Assembly: GCA_007122745.1 (NCBI GenBank)
Contig: SKTA01000120.1
Location: 1-5,339 of the forward strand
Origin: Bacteroidales bacterium
Lineage (GTDB): Bacteria > Bacteroidota > Bacteroidia > Bacteroidales > UBA7960
DNA: 5,339 bases
Direction of reading: 5' to 3'
The first letter of the stretch is position 1. Every line of letters begins with the position of its first letter. Positions 4,575 to 5,339 of this stretch are shown piece after piece. Position numbers and translations under genes: made by a program. Under the pieces are notes generated by a model. That model made no database searches. It saw only the letters and a list, made by a program, of their open reading frames with translations, and was not told the origin of the DNA.

Positions 4575-5339
4575 ATGGATATTTGGTCTTTTATCATTAA
4601 AGAATTAGAAAAGGACAATCGGGTGATGCTGATCACTGTAATAGCTGTAAAAGGCAGCAGTCCGGGGAAAAAGGGCTTTAAAATGGCTATTTCTTCAGGA
4701 GGCCAAATTCTGGGTTCGATTGGCGGAGGCGTGATGGAGTATAAAATGGTTGAACTGGCAAGGGAAAAGATCACGTATGCGAGCCAAAAGGCTTTTCTTA
4801 AATGGCAAATACATGACCCCAATGCGGGAGAAGATGCTTCCGGACTGATCTGTGCAGGGTCCCAGCTGCATGCTTTTACACCCCTCTCCCCTTCCGGCCT
4901 TCAGCGCCTGCAAGCGCTGACATCCGGCATTGAACAGGGAATGTCCATGTTTCTTAAATTATCTTCAAAGGGTCTGGAACTGATTCAGGAAAGGGGTTCG
5001 GAAAGTGCAGACATTTTGGAAGGTCTTTTCTGGCAATACACTGAACAATTACAGCTCCCTCAAACGCTTTACATATTCGGGGGTGGCCATATCAGTTTGC
5101 CACTCAGCCAAATCGCCCGTCTAATCGGGTTACGCGCAGTGGTACTGGATGACCGGAAAGGTTTGAACACAATGGAACAAAACAGTTTTGCGCATGCGAA
5201 AAAGACAATAGATTACCCGGAGGCCGCAAAACATATCTCCCACCCAGCTGCTTCATTTGTTTGCATCATGACGGTAGGGCATGGCAGTGACCAGCTCATA
5301 CTGGAACAAATGCTACGTCTGCCTTTGAAATACCTTGGA
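4575..5339 (+). CDS. xdhC: XdhC/CoxI family molybdenum-enzyme maturation factor, 5' part
   Basis: The frame opens at an ATG at 4575 and stays open for 255 codons to the right edge; family members usually run to about 300-380 residues. Two domains are visible. The N-terminal XdhC/CoxI domain shows TVIAVKGSSPGKKGFKMAIS (21-40), LGSIGGGVMEYKMVELAR (46-63) and GLICAGSQ (90-97), where the family usually has a conserved cysteine motif. The C-terminal Rossmann-like domain starts at about residue 164 with LYIFGGGHISLPLSQIARLIG and VVLDDR, a dinucleotide-type fold. It continues with FVCIMTVGHGSDQLILEQML and is cut at LKYLG, where MIGS would normally follow. XdhC binds molybdenum cofactor, promotes its sulfuration and hands it to xanthine dehydrogenase-type hydroxylases in the cytoplasm. 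The client enzyme is not in the window. The gene has its own likely promoter and diverges from the broken cyd cluster. Confidence 0.9.
   Translation, partial: MDIWSFIIKELEKDNRVMLITVIAVKGSSPGKKGFKMAISSGGQILGSIGGGVMEYKMVELAREKITYASQKAFLKWQIHDPNAGEDASGLICAGSQLHAFTPLSPSGLQRLQALTSGIEQGMSMFLKLSSKGLELIQERGSESADILEGLFWQYTEQLQLPQTLYIFGGGHISLPLSQIARLIGLRAVVLDDRKGLNTMEQNSFAHAKKTIDYPEAAKHISHPAASFVCIMTVGHGSDQLILEQMLRLPLKYLG

Noticed and set aside
4559..4913. Two minus-strand frames (4559-4822 and 4695-4913)
   Set aside because: They are antisense to xdhC, whose plus-strand product matches the family along its whole visible length.
1..5339. CRISPR array, tRNA/rRNA gene, transposase or phage gene
   Set aside because: I looked for regularly spaced repeats, cloverleaf-like segments and transposase or integrase motifs and found none. 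The cyd deletions show no insertion-sequence ends either.

Overview
The window looks like a chromosomal piece from a member of the Bacteroidota. Three things point there. Two neighbouring genes encode exported proteins of types typical of this phylum, one ending in a type IX secretion (T9SS) sorting domain. The recognisable promoters are of the Bacteroidota -7 type (TAnnTTTG). Strong Shine-Dalgarno sites are absent. The order or family cannot be fixed from the sequence.

Layout. Positions 1-1052 (minus strand) carry two genes for exported proteins: the 5' part of a secreted/adhesin-like protein that runs off the left edge, and a complete 165-residue protein with a signal peptide and a C-terminal sorting domain. 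Positions 1053-1680 are AT-rich and mostly non-coding. They hold a possible 24-codon membrane-peptide gene (1469-1543, minus) with its own -7 box. At 1681-2202 (minus) is a CYTH-fold phosphohydrolase/cyclase-like protein. Diverging from it at 2341-2580 (plus) is a small protein with two membrane helices and no recognised family.

The most striking part is 2802-4348 (minus). It is the wreck of a cytochrome bd oxidase operon in the usual order cydA-cydB-cydD(C). Each gene is still recognisable and free of scattered nonsense mutations, but each has lost large blocks. CydA keeps about 54 residues of its N-terminal half joined to its C-terminal tail. CydB has lost a central block and its C-terminus. 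The CydD membrane domain lacks its N-terminus and runs directly into the last ~40 residues of an ABC ATPase, probably CydC, with no nucleotide-binding domain. The junctions inside the genes keep the reading frame. No working oxidase or exporter can be made from this.

Right of the wreck lies a 226-bp spacer with a palindromic element that resembles dispersed repeats of this phylum. The 5' part of an xdhC-type gene (4575 to the right edge, plus) follows; it would help mature a molybdenum hydroxylase such as xanthine dehydrogenase.

Apart from the cyd remnants the genes show no common pathway. Three proposed -7 boxes (for the 24-codon ORF, the two-helix protein and xdhC) lie 26-27 nt from their start codons, which supports each of them. 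I found no tRNA, rRNA, CRISPR array, insertion sequence or phage gene.
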